Part shown: in pieces, positions 8,740 to 15,692 of the stretch
Numbering within the stretch: position 1 is the first letter of the stretch
Layout of the letters: the number at the start of each line of letters is the position of its first letter
Origin: Thermithiobacillus plumbiphilus
GTDB lineage: Bacteria; Pseudomonadota; Gammaproteobacteria; Acidithiobacillales; Thermithiobacillaceae
Direction of reading: 5' to 3'
Assembly (NCBI RefSeq): GCF_038070005.1
Contig: NZ_JBBPCO010000001.1
Span: 272,631 to 336,630, forward strand
DNA: 64,000 nucleotides
Notes under the pieces: generated by a model
Told to the model about the DNA's origin: nothing
Seen by the model: only the letters and a program-made list of their open reading frames with translations
Databases searched by the model: none
Translations under genes and position numbers: made by a program

Positions 8740-9864
8740 ATGTCACATGATTTTCGCTACGGCCATGGGAGCGCCTCGCAATGGCGATCGGCAGCCCAGT
8801 CCTGTCTCGCGCAGTTGGGAGAACTCCCGGTCGGGACCAATCTCGGTTTCCTGTTCGTGTCGGATGCCTTCACGGAGCATCTGGACGACATTCTCGCCTT
8901 CTTCCAGGGCCGCATTCCCGGGGCGCACTGGGTGGGTACGCTCGGCATCGGGATCTGCAGCACAGGCCAGGAGTACCTCGACCGACCTGCTATCGCTGTC
9001 ATGGTCGGGAGCTTCGCACCGGATTCCTTTGAGGTTTTTCCCGCAATCGCGGACCTGGGTGACATCGCTTCCGGCATCGCGGTCCCACGTCCCCAGCGCC
9101 GGGCGCCGAACTTCGCCATCGTGCATGGCGATCCCTACACCCCGGATCTCCCCGAACTGATCGAGGCCTTTGCCTCGCAGATGAGCAGTGGCTTTGTCAC
9201 CGGCGGGCTGACCAGCTCGCGCAGCCGCAGCCTGCAGATTGCCGATGCCGTGACCCAGGGCGGTCTCTCGGGGGTGGTGTTTTCTCCGGGTGTCTGTGTG
9301 TCCACCCGCCTGACCCAGAGCGTCTCGCCCATCGGGCCGCGGCACATCATTACCGAGTGTCACCAGAACGTCATCATCAGCATCGATAACCGCCCGGCCC
9401 TGGATGTCTTCTACGAGGAGATCGGTGAACTGCTGGTGCGCGATCTGCAGCGTGCCGCCGGTTATATCTTCGTAGGCTTGCCGGTGCCTGGTTCCGATAC
9501 CAATGATTATCTGGTGCGCAATCTCACCGGTGTGGATATCGGCCAGAAACTGCTCGCAATCGGCGAACTGCTGGAACCGGGCCAGCCCCTACTTTTCTGC
9601 CGCCGTGATGGCAGCACCGCGCGCGAGGACATGTTGCGGATGCTTTCGGACCTCAAGGAAAATCTCCAGGGCGCCAGGCCGCAAGGCGGGCTCTACTACT
9701 CCTGCCTTGGCCGTGGCGAGAGTCTCTTTGGACCGGATTCGGCGGAGCTGAGGATGATTCAGGAGATCCTCGGCGACTTTCCCCTGGTCGGCTTTTTCGC
9801 CAATGGCGAGATCTCCCATGATCGCCTCTACGGCTACACCGGCGTGCTGACCCTGTTCACCTGA
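8740..9864 (+). CDS. FIST N-/C-terminal domain protein
   Basis: The 374-aa product is built of FIST (about residues 30-220) and FIST_C (about 225-355) domains, which usually bind small ligands, perhaps amino acids, in signalling proteins. Recognisable segments are HWVGTLGIGICSTG, GFVTGGLTSSRS and the C-terminal PLVGFFANGEIS. There is no attached kinase, GGDEF or chemoreceptor domain, and no such gene beside it, so any partner is encoded elsewhere. No signal peptide or membrane helix is seen, so the protein should be cytoplasmic. AGGGGGCGGC precedes the ATG. Confidence 0.88.
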   Translation: MSHDFRYGHGSASQWRSAAQSCLAQLGELPVGTNLGFLFVSDAFTEHLDDILAFFQGRIPGAHWVGTLGIGICSTGQEYLDRPAIAVMVGSFAPDSFEVFPAIADLGDIASGIAVPRPQRRAPNFAIVHGDPYTPDLPELIEAFASQMSSGFVTGGLTSSRSRSLQIADAVTQGGLSGVVFSPGVCVSTRLTQSVSPIGPRHIITECHQNVIISIDNRPALDVFYEEIGELLVRDLQRAAGYIFVGLPVPGSDTNDYLVRNLTGVDIGQKLLAIGELLEPGQPLLFCRRDGSTAREDMLRMLSDLKENLQGARPQGGLYYSCLGRGESLFGPDSAELRMIQEILGDFPLVGFFANGEISHDRLYGYTGVLTLFT

Positions 9865-9942
9865 GTCGGGCTGCCATACTGTCCGCGTCACGGACATGGG
9901 CCTTTGTCGATTTGGCAGAGGACCCCTTTTTTGTTAAATTAG

Positions 9943-9969
9943 TTTCTACACAAATTGATTCAGTAGAAA
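9943..9969. promoter_or_regulatory. Palindromic candidate operator upstream of marR-ablAB
   Basis: Arms TTTCTAC (9943-9949) and GTAGAAA (9963-9969) form a perfect 7-bp inverted repeat with 13 bp between them, and two AA/TT positions inside are also symmetric. It ends 3 bp before the marR start codon in an AT-rich pocket that contrasts with the surrounding GC-rich DNA. Position and shape suit a MarR-family dimer controlling its own operon. No binding evidence exists. Confidence 0.5.
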
Positions 9970-9972
9970 TGA

Positions 9973-10635
9973 ATGCCCCAACACTTTCCGGAAATCCCAG
10001 CGAAAGCTCCCGAATATTTGGCCCGCGATCCCGCTGATACGGCATGCAATTCGATTACCAGCGCAGCCGTCCAGGACCGGCCGGAAAGCCAGGCCGGTGC
10101 TGCAACGGTGCTGCCGGAAGACCGCTATGATCTCGCCATCCTGCAGTCCTTGCGGCGCATCATCCGGGCGGTCGATCTTTACTCAAAGCGCCTGAAAGGT
10201 CGCCATGCGATCACGGCGCCCCAGCTGATCTGCCTGCTGGCCATCGTCGAATCGGGTTCCATAGGTACCGGCGCCCTGGCGCAACGTGTCTATCTCAGCA
10301 ACAGCACCGTGGTGGGCATTCTGGACCGGCTAGAGGAACGCGGCCTGATCCAACGACAGCGGGATGCGCGGGACCGCCGCCAGGTCAATGTCTCTGCCAC
10401 CGAGGCGGGACATTTGCTGGCAGCGAGCGCGCCCTCGCCAGTCCAGGACCGGCTGGCCGAAGCCCTGAAGCACCTGCCTCGTGATCAGCAGCTTGCCATA
10501 TCCAGCGCCTTGCAGACCCTCGTGCATTTGATGGAAGTCGGTCACCTGGATGCATCGCCCATTCTGGATACCGGTGCGATCAGTGAGGACACGACGAATC
10601 CTCAGCAGTCCATAACACCCAAGGAGAACGAATGA
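9973..10635 (+). CDS. MarR-family transcriptional regulator of the ablAB operon
   Basis: The 220-aa product has a MarR winged helix (about residues 50-155): LRRIIRAVDLYSKRL, then TAPQLICLLAI, then the recognition region LSNSTVVGILDRLEERGLI with the wing RDARDRRQVNV. An N-terminal extension of about 50 residues makes it longer than most family members. Its stop overlaps the ablA start (ATGA), so regulator and enzymes are translationally coupled. MarR regulators (EctR) also head ectoine operons in some halotolerant bacteria, so I infer osmotic control of acetyl-beta-lysine synthesis. The palindrome at 9943-9969 is its probable target. Confidence 0.88.
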   Translation: MPQHFPEIPAKAPEYLARDPADTACNSITSAAVQDRPESQAGAATVLPEDRYDLAILQSLRRIIRAVDLYSKRLKGRHAITAPQLICLLAIVESGSIGTGALAQRVYLSNSTVVGILDRLEERGLIQRQRDARDRRQVNVSATEAGHLLAASAPSPVQDRLAEALKHLPRDQQLAISSALQTLVHLMEVGHLDASPILDTGAISEDTTNPQQSITPKENE

Positions 10636-12107
10636 GCAGCCTAGAAGCCCTCAAACGGATTGACTTTGTACATGATGAGCCGGTCAACGAATTGTCCCAG
10701 GAAATCTGTGACATTCCAGAATTGCAGCACCTGTCCCAGGTGGAGATCCCGTCACCACTGAAGGATCCCGTGTCGGACGATGCGCTGGCGCACCGCGATT
10801 TTGACGCTTCCAGCTTCTGGCAAGTCATCCCGGCCTTTGCCAAGGTGAGCCGGGAAGAATTTCTCGACCACCGTTTCCAGGTCAAGAACAGCGCCAAGAG
10901 TATCGAGCAGCTCAAGACCCTGATTGCACCGCTGGTTTCACCAGAGTTTCTGCAGGATGTCGAGAACGGCCTGGAGCGGGCGCCGATGAACCTGCGTTTC
11001 TCCCCTTATCTCCTGAGCTTGGTTGATTGGAAGAATCCCTACGATGATCCGATCCGCATCCAGTTCATTCCGGTGGCCTCTCGCTTGTTGCCCGATCATC
11101 CGAAGCTGAGCTTTGACTCATTGCATGAGCAGGATGATGCGCCCGTCCCGAATCTGGTGCACCGCTATTACGACAAGGCCCTGTTCCTGCCTCTGGACGT
11201 CTGCCCGGTATACTGCCGTTTCTGTACACGCAGTTACAGCATCGGGCCCGAAGCGGCGCACGGCAAGCTTGCCTCCTTCCGCGCCAGCCCGAAGGAGTGG
11301 CAACAGGCCTTTGCCTATCTGGCTTCCCGCCCGGAAATCGAGGACGTGGTCATCTCCGGCGGCGATACCTACAACCTGTCCGCCAGCCGCATCCGCCTGA
11401 TCGGCGAAACGCTCCTGGCCATCCCGCATATCCGTCGCCTGCGCTTTGCCAGCAAGGGACCAGCGGTAATGCCCATGAAGATCCTCACGGATACGGACTG
11501 GAGCCAGGCCCTCATCGACATCGTTGACATGGGACGGCAGCGCGGCAAGGAAGTCGCTCTCCACACGCATTTCAATTCGGTCAATGAGATTACCGACATC
11601 ACGCGAGAAGCCATGGAGCACCTCTTCAAGAATGGCGTGACCGTGCGCAATCAGTCGGTGCTGATTCGCGGCGTCAATGACGATCCAGAGGCCATGGTCA
11701 ACCTGGTGCGCCAGCTTTCCTACATGAACGTGCAACCCTACTATGTGTACCAGCACGACATGGTCAAGGGCGTGGAGGAAATGCGGACCCGCGTCAGCAC
11801 TTCCCTGGAAATCGAAAGGGCGGTGCGTGGCAGCACCGCCGGCTTCAATACGCCCACCTTCGTGACCGATGTGCCGGGGGGCGGTGGCAAGCGCGACGTG
11901 CACAGCTATGACTACTACGATGAAATCACTGGCGTGAGCGTCTATCGCAGCCCGGCGGTCGACGAGGAAAAGGTCTATCTTTACTTCGATCCCATCGAGC
12001 TCCTGCCGGAAGAAGGCCAGCGTCGCTGGGCTGATTCATCGCAGCATGATGCCATCGTGCGTGAGGCGGTCGAGGCCGCCGGCCTGAGCCACCTTACCCT
12101 GGCCTGA
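10632..12107 (+). CDS. ablA: L-lysine 2,3-aminomutase
   Basis: Radical SAM/PLP enzyme that converts L-alpha-lysine to L-beta-lysine. The 491-aa product has the SAM-cluster cysteines C191, C195 and C198 in CPVYCRFC, the SAM-binding SGGD of VVISGGDTYNL, and PLP lysine K420 in the PGGGGK loop. Together with ablB next door this indicates the two-step route to the osmolyte N-epsilon-acetyl-beta-lysine, rather than lysine fermentation or EpmB-type EF-P modification; EpmB is shorter and lacks this partner. AAGGAG precedes the ATG, which overlaps the marR stop. It acts in the cytoplasm and needs a reductant for the 4Fe-4S cluster. Confidence 0.95.
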   Translation: MSSLEALKRIDFVHDEPVNELSQEICDIPELQHLSQVEIPSPLKDPVSDDALAHRDFDASSFWQVIPAFAKVSREEFLDHRFQVKNSAKSIEQLKTLIAPLVSPEFLQDVENGLERAPMNLRFSPYLLSLVDWKNPYDDPIRIQFIPVASRLLPDHPKLSFDSLHEQDDAPVPNLVHRYYDKALFLPLDVCPVYCRFCTRSYSIGPEAAHGKLASFRASPKEWQQAFAYLASRPEIEDVVISGGDTYNLSASRIRLIGETLLAIPHIRRLRFASKGPAVMPMKILTDTDWSQALIDIVDMGRQRGKEVALHTHFNSVNEITDITREAMEHLFKNGVTVRNQSVLIRGVNDDPEAMVNLVRQLSYMNVQPYYVYQHDMVKGVEEMRTRVSTSLEIERAVRGSTAGFNTPTFVTDVPGGGGKRDVHSYDYYDEITGVSVYRSPAVDEEKVYLYFDPIELLPEEGQRRWADSSQHDAIVREAVEAAGLSHLTLA

Positions 12108-13006
12108 TGGAAGGCAAATCGCGAATGATCTGCCAGAATCTCGCCACGCCTCAGTCCTTGAATGTGAATGGTCGCCAGTTCGCGCTGGTGACCGACCCGC
12201 ACAATGCCCGCGCCAAGATCTACGGCATCACGGCCAGTGATTTTTCAGGCAGTTCCAGATGTCTGGAGCTGCTTCGCACGCCGCCGGAGCGCAGCGGCTT
12301 TTCCAAGGTGACGGTCTACACGCGCCCCGGGCAGGAAGGCGTGTGGCAGGCGCTTGGATTTCGGCGCGAAGCCGTGATTCACGGTTTCTTTCAGGACCGC
12401 TGCGACGCCCATCTCTGGGCCTGCTACACCGATCCCACACGGGCGGTCGATCCGCGAGCGCGGGAGCATGCGCAGACCCTGCGCCAGGTCTCGACCGGGA
12501 GCACCACCCCAGTCGCCGCCTCCCTGCCCCCCGGCCACGCCTGCGACCCGGCCGCTCCAGAACTGGCCGGGGAGCTGTCGGGACTGCTTCGCGCCACCTT
12601 CTGCGAATATCCCTCGCCCCTGGAGCCAGCATACATTCGCCAGTGTATCGAGACGGGATCACATCATTTCCGCGTGATCCGGGATGCCAGGGGCGAGATC
12701 GTGGCCGCCGCCTCGGCTGAAATCGATCTCGAGCAGAGATCGGCGGAACTGACCGACTGCGCCACTCGTCCGGATCAGCGGGGCCGGGGTCTGATGGGTG
12801 TGCTCCTGTCGGCGCTGGAGGAGGACCTTCGGAACGCCTACGGGATCCAGGATGTCTACACCATTGCGCGGGCCGACGAGCCCGGGATCAATCGGGCCTT
12901 TGCCAAACGCGCTTACCAGTTTACCGGCTGCCTGGTCAACAACTGCCGCATGCCCCTGGGTTGGGAATCCATGAACGTCTGGTGCAGGCAACTCGACAAG
13001 ACTTAG
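12107..13006 (+). CDS. ablB: Beta-lysine N6-acetyltransferase
   Basis: Transfers acetyl from acetyl-CoA to the side-chain amine of beta-lysine, giving the compatible solute N-epsilon-acetyl-beta-lysine. The 299-aa product has the family's long N-terminal half, including the GFRREAVIHGFF segment, followed by a GNAT domain (about residues 155-275) with the acetyl-CoA loop RPDQRGRGLMG. The ATG shares one base with the ablA stop (TGATG), so translation is coupled. A linker of about 30 residues rich in Ser/Thr/Pro/Ala separates the halves. It is the last gene of the marR-ablA-ablB operon, though terB follows after 73 nt. Confidence 0.93.
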   Translation: MEGKSRMICQNLATPQSLNVNGRQFALVTDPHNARAKIYGITASDFSGSSRCLELLRTPPERSGFSKVTVYTRPGQEGVWQALGFRREAVIHGFFQDRCDAHLWACYTDPTRAVDPRAREHAQTLRQVSTGSTTPVAASLPPGHACDPAAPELAGELSGLLRATFCEYPSPLEPAYIRQCIETGSHHFRVIRDARGEIVAAASAEIDLEQRSAELTDCATRPDQRGRGLMGVLLSALEEDLRNAYGIQDVYTIARADEPGINRAFAKRAYQFTGCLVNNCRMPLGWESMNVWCRQLDKT

Positions 13007-13012
13007 CCAAAT

Positions 13013-13031
13013 TGCCATGCCCCCTATGGCA
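13013..13031 (+). terminator. Weak hairpin after ablB
   Basis: TGCCAT and ATGGCA pair across a 7-base loop just past the ablB stop. There is no clear run of T after it, so it may be a pause or decay-protecting hairpin rather than a full terminator. Confidence 0.25.
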
Positions 13032-13079
13032 GGCAGGCCTTTGTACCCGACCCGGGACAGCCAGACTTGAGATACACAC

Positions 13080-13535
13080 ATGCTGAATGCACTTCGCGAG
13101 TTCTTCGATAAACATTTCCCGTCTGCTGATCAGCAGGCCGCCGGAAGTGTCCGGGATGTCCGCCTGGCCGCAGCCGTCCTCCTGCAGGAGCTGGCCTGCG
13201 CCGACACCTGCGTTGGCTCCGAAGAACAGCAGAAAATGCTGGAGATCCTGCGCTCACGCTTTGCGCTTTCGGACAGCGAAGCCAGCGAACTGCTCGATCT
13301 GGCCAAACAATTGTCGAGTGATCATGCCGGTTATCATGAGTTTACGACCCAGCTCAATGCCCAGCTCCATTACGATGAGAAGGTGCACCTGATCGAGCAG
13401 ATGTGGCAGGTGGCCTTTGCCGACGGGCGCATCGACAAGTACGAGGATCATCTGATCCGCAAGATCGCCGGGTTGCTGTACGTCAGCCATCCGGACTTCA
13501 TCGCCGCCAAACTACGTGCCGAGGCCGCAGCCTGA
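13080..13535 (+). CDS. TerB-family tellurite resistance-like protein
   Basis: The 151-aa all-helical product matches the TerB domain over nearly its whole length: acidic motifs around LACADTCVGSEEQQ (about residues 38-51) and the second half FADGRIDKYEDHLIRKIAG, with the Asp/Glu pairs that bind divalent metal in family structures. TerB-like proteins are linked to envelope stress and metal or tellurite tolerance, but stand-alone copies have no defined function. There is no other ter gene nearby. It stops 16 nt before the convergent M23 peptidase gene. Confidence 0.82.
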   Translation: MLNALREFFDKHFPSADQQAAGSVRDVRLAAAVLLQELACADTCVGSEEQQKMLEILRSRFALSDSEASELLDLAKQLSSDHAGYHEFTTQLNAQLHYDEKVHLIEQMWQVAFADGRIDKYEDHLIRKIAGLLYVSHPDFIAAKLRAEAAA

Positions 13536-13551
13536 ATCCTGAAGCTGCGCC

Positions 13552-14121
13552 TCATTCAGCCGCCGACGCCTTGTGCCTCGGCGGTATTTCTTCTTTCAGC
13601 AGCGGATAGGGATTGATCGCCCCGCCGTAGCCGTAGATCCCGTAATGCAGATGCGGCGGGGTGCCCGCCGCGTTGCCACTAGTCCCGACATAACCGAGCA
13701 CCGTGCCGGGCCAGACCCAGTCCCCCCGCTCGATGGCGCCAAAGCGCTCCAGGTGCGCGTAGTAGTGGCGTTGACCGCCCGGGCCGAGCACCATCACGAT
13801 ATTACCCCCTAGTTGATTTTGCCCGCGCCGGATCACCAGCCCCTGCGTGGTGCTCAACACCGGCGTGCCGCGTGGCGCGAAGATGTCGACGCCCTCATGC
13901 TTGCGGTCATTGGAGCGTGCCGCACCATAACTGTCGCGCAGACCGCGGACCTTCACGCCCTCCACCGGCATCGGCAAAGCCACGGGTACGGGTTCACGCA
14001 GCAGTTGCGCCACCTTGAAGACATGGCGCAGCTCCGGCAGCAGCAACAGGACCAGCCAGTACAGCACGGCAAAGAGGATCAGCAGCCAGGCGCCGCGCAG
14101 CAGCAGGCCGATCAGGCGCAT
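13552..14121 (-). CDS. Membrane-anchored M23 peptidase
   Basis: The 189-aa product begins with one hydrophobic helix (residues 7-28), acting as an uncleaved anchor or signal. A LytM/M23 domain follows, with zinc ligands in HEGVDIFA and HLHYGIYG. The presence of these ligands predicts an active peptidoglycan endopeptidase rather than an EnvC/NlpD-like activator. The domain is near minimal, with only about 30 residues between anchor and catalytic part. The gene starts 6 nt after the ABC-2 permease stop, so export and cell-wall cleavage may be linked, or the gene may simply be last in the run. Confidence 0.88.
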   Translation of the reverse strand: MRLIGLLLRGAWLLILFAVLYWLVLLLLPELRHVFKVAQLLREPVPVALPMPVEGVKVRGLRDSYGAARSNDRKHEGVDIFAPRGTPVLSTTQGLVIRRGQNQLGGNIVMVLGPGGQRHYYAHLERFGAIERGDWVWPGTVLGYVGTSGNAAGTPPHLHYGIYGYGGAINPYPLLKEEIPPRHKASAAE

Positions 14122-14127
14122 GGCCCC

Positions 14128-14934
14128 TCACTCTCCGATCTGCAGCAGCAGACCGCGCAGGCGGGCCAGATGAAAAGCGCGCAGGAAGAGCCAGGCACCG
14201 ACCAGCAGATAGATCACGTTCAGCCCCACCGCCTGCCAGAAGAGATCCGCCCGAAAGACATGTTCCAGCAGCACCGCCCGCATGCCTTCGAAGACATGCG
14301 CCGAGGGTAGCGCATAGGCCACGGGCAGCAGCCAGTCCGGCAGCACGTCGAGCGGATAATACACCCCGCTCACCGGCGCCACGGCGAAGATGATGGCCCA
14401 GGCCAGGCCCTCGGCCCCGAGACCAAAACGCAGCACCAGGGCCGCGACCATCAGGCCGATCGCCCAGCCCATCACGATCAGATTGGTGAAAAAGGCCAGC
14501 AGCGGCAGGCCCATGCTGAAAATCGAGAAATGGTAAAGCGGAATGGCCAGCAGGGCCGCCGCCCCCACCCCGATCAGGGTGCGCAGGAGGCTCACACTCA
14601 GGAGTGCGGCAATCATTTCCGTCGGGCGCAACGGACTCACGAACAGATGCCCGAGATTGCGGGAATAGAGCTCCTCAAAGAAGGCCAGCGACACCCCGAG
14701 CTGGCCGCGAAACAGCACATCCCAGAGCAGCACCGCCGACAGCAATAGCCCCGGCGCCTGCTGCAAAAGACCATTCTGGGCGGCCAGATAAATCGTGATG
14801 AAGCCCCACAGAATCATCTGCACCGTCGGCCAGTAGGCCAGTTCCAGCACGCGCGGCCAGGAACTGCGCAAAAGATAGATGTGGCGCAGCACCAGCGCGC
14901 CCACCCGGCGCGGGAAGCCAAGCATGTCGCTCAC
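14128..14934 (-). CDS. ABC-2 type transporter permease
   Basis: About 268 aa with six predicted membrane helices, beginning around ELAYWPTVQMILWGF, and the ABC-2 signature region around PVSGVYYPLDVLPDWL near the last helices. The family exports polysaccharides, lipids or drugs; the substrate here is unknown. A GTG at 14934 overlaps the ATPase stop (GTGA) and has GGAG upstream. An in-frame ATG at 14925 is the alternative. It pairs with the ATPase gene immediately upstream. Confidence 0.88.
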   Translation of the reverse strand: MSDMLGFPRRVGALVLRHIYLLRSSWPRVLELAYWPTVQMILWGFITIYLAAQNGLLQQAPGLLLSAVLLWDVLFRGQLGVSLAFFEELYSRNLGHLFVSPLRPTEMIAALLSVSLLRTLIGVGAAALLAIPLYHFSIFSMGLPLLAFFTNLIVMGWAIGLMVAALVLRFGLGAEGLAWAIIFAVAPVSGVYYPLDVLPDWLLPVAYALPSAHVFEGMRAVLLEHVFRADLFWQAVGLNVIYLLVGAWLFLRAFHLARLRGLLLQIGE

Positions 14935-15689
14935 AGGGCGCGACTCCGGATCTCGGTGTCCTGACCGTCGCGGGCGACATGCAGAAACACCTCCTCCAGA
15001 TCCCGGTGACCGTAGCGTTGCACCAGGGCCGCGGGCCGGCCCTGATCGACGATGACGCCCTGATGCATCATGATCACGCTGTCGCACATGCGTTCGACCT
15101 CGAGCATGTTGTGGGAGGCCAGCAGCAGGGTCGCCCCGCTACTGGCCTGATAGTCCATGAGATAACCGCGTACCCGGTCGCCGGTGTCGGGATCGAGCGA
15201 GGCGGTCGGTTCATCGAGCAGCAGGACATCAGGATGATTGAGCATGGCCTTGGCCAGCGACACGCGGGTCTTCTGGCCGGCCGAGAGCGTGCCGTAGCGT
15301 CGTTTGAGCAGTGCCTCCAGATCGAGATCCCGCGCCAGGGTGCGGATGCGCTCGCGCAGGCGGCGCACGCCATAGAGTCGCGCGTAGATCCCAAGGTTCT
15401 GCTCGACGCTGAGCCGGTGCGGCAGGTCCACATAGGGCGAGGCGAAGTTCATGCGTGGCAGCACCTGGTAGCGGTGCGCGAGCATGTCCTCCCCCAGGAT
15501 GCGTACCGAGCCACTGCTGGGCAGCAGCAGGCCCAATAAAATCGACAATGTCGTGGTCTTGCCTGCGCCGTTGCCGCCCAGCAGCGCGCAGATGCTGCCC
15601 GGCGCCACGCTGAAGCTCACGTCCTTTACCGCCTGCACGCGGTCAAAGTGCTTGGCCAGATGCCGGACCTCGATCACTGCGTCATTCAT
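14931..15689 (-). CDS. ABC transporter ATP-binding protein
   Basis: The 252-aa ATPase has Walker A GGNGAGKTTT (about residues 38-47), the signature LSAGQKTR (about 136), Walker B DVLLLDEPTASLD and the H-loop ASHNM. The Q-loop region is MNFASPY. It belongs to the group that pairs with ABC-2 permeases (CcmA/NodI/DrrA type). It starts 3 nt after pepN stops and ends overlapping the permease start, so pepN, ATPase, permease and M23 peptidase genes form one transcriptional run. Confidence 0.93.
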   Translation of the reverse strand: MNDAVIEVRHLAKHFDRVQAVKDVSFSVAPGSICALLGGNGAGKTTTLSILLGLLLPSSGSVRILGEDMLAHRYQVLPRMNFASPYVDLPHRLSVEQNLGIYARLYGVRRLRERIRTLARDLDLEALLKRRYGTLSAGQKTRVSLAKAMLNHPDVLLLDEPTASLDPDTGDRVRGYLMDYQASSGATLLLASHNMLEVERMCDSVIMMHQGVIVDQGRPAALVQRYGHRDLEEVFLHVARDGQDTEIRSRAL

Positions 15690-15692
15690 GCC

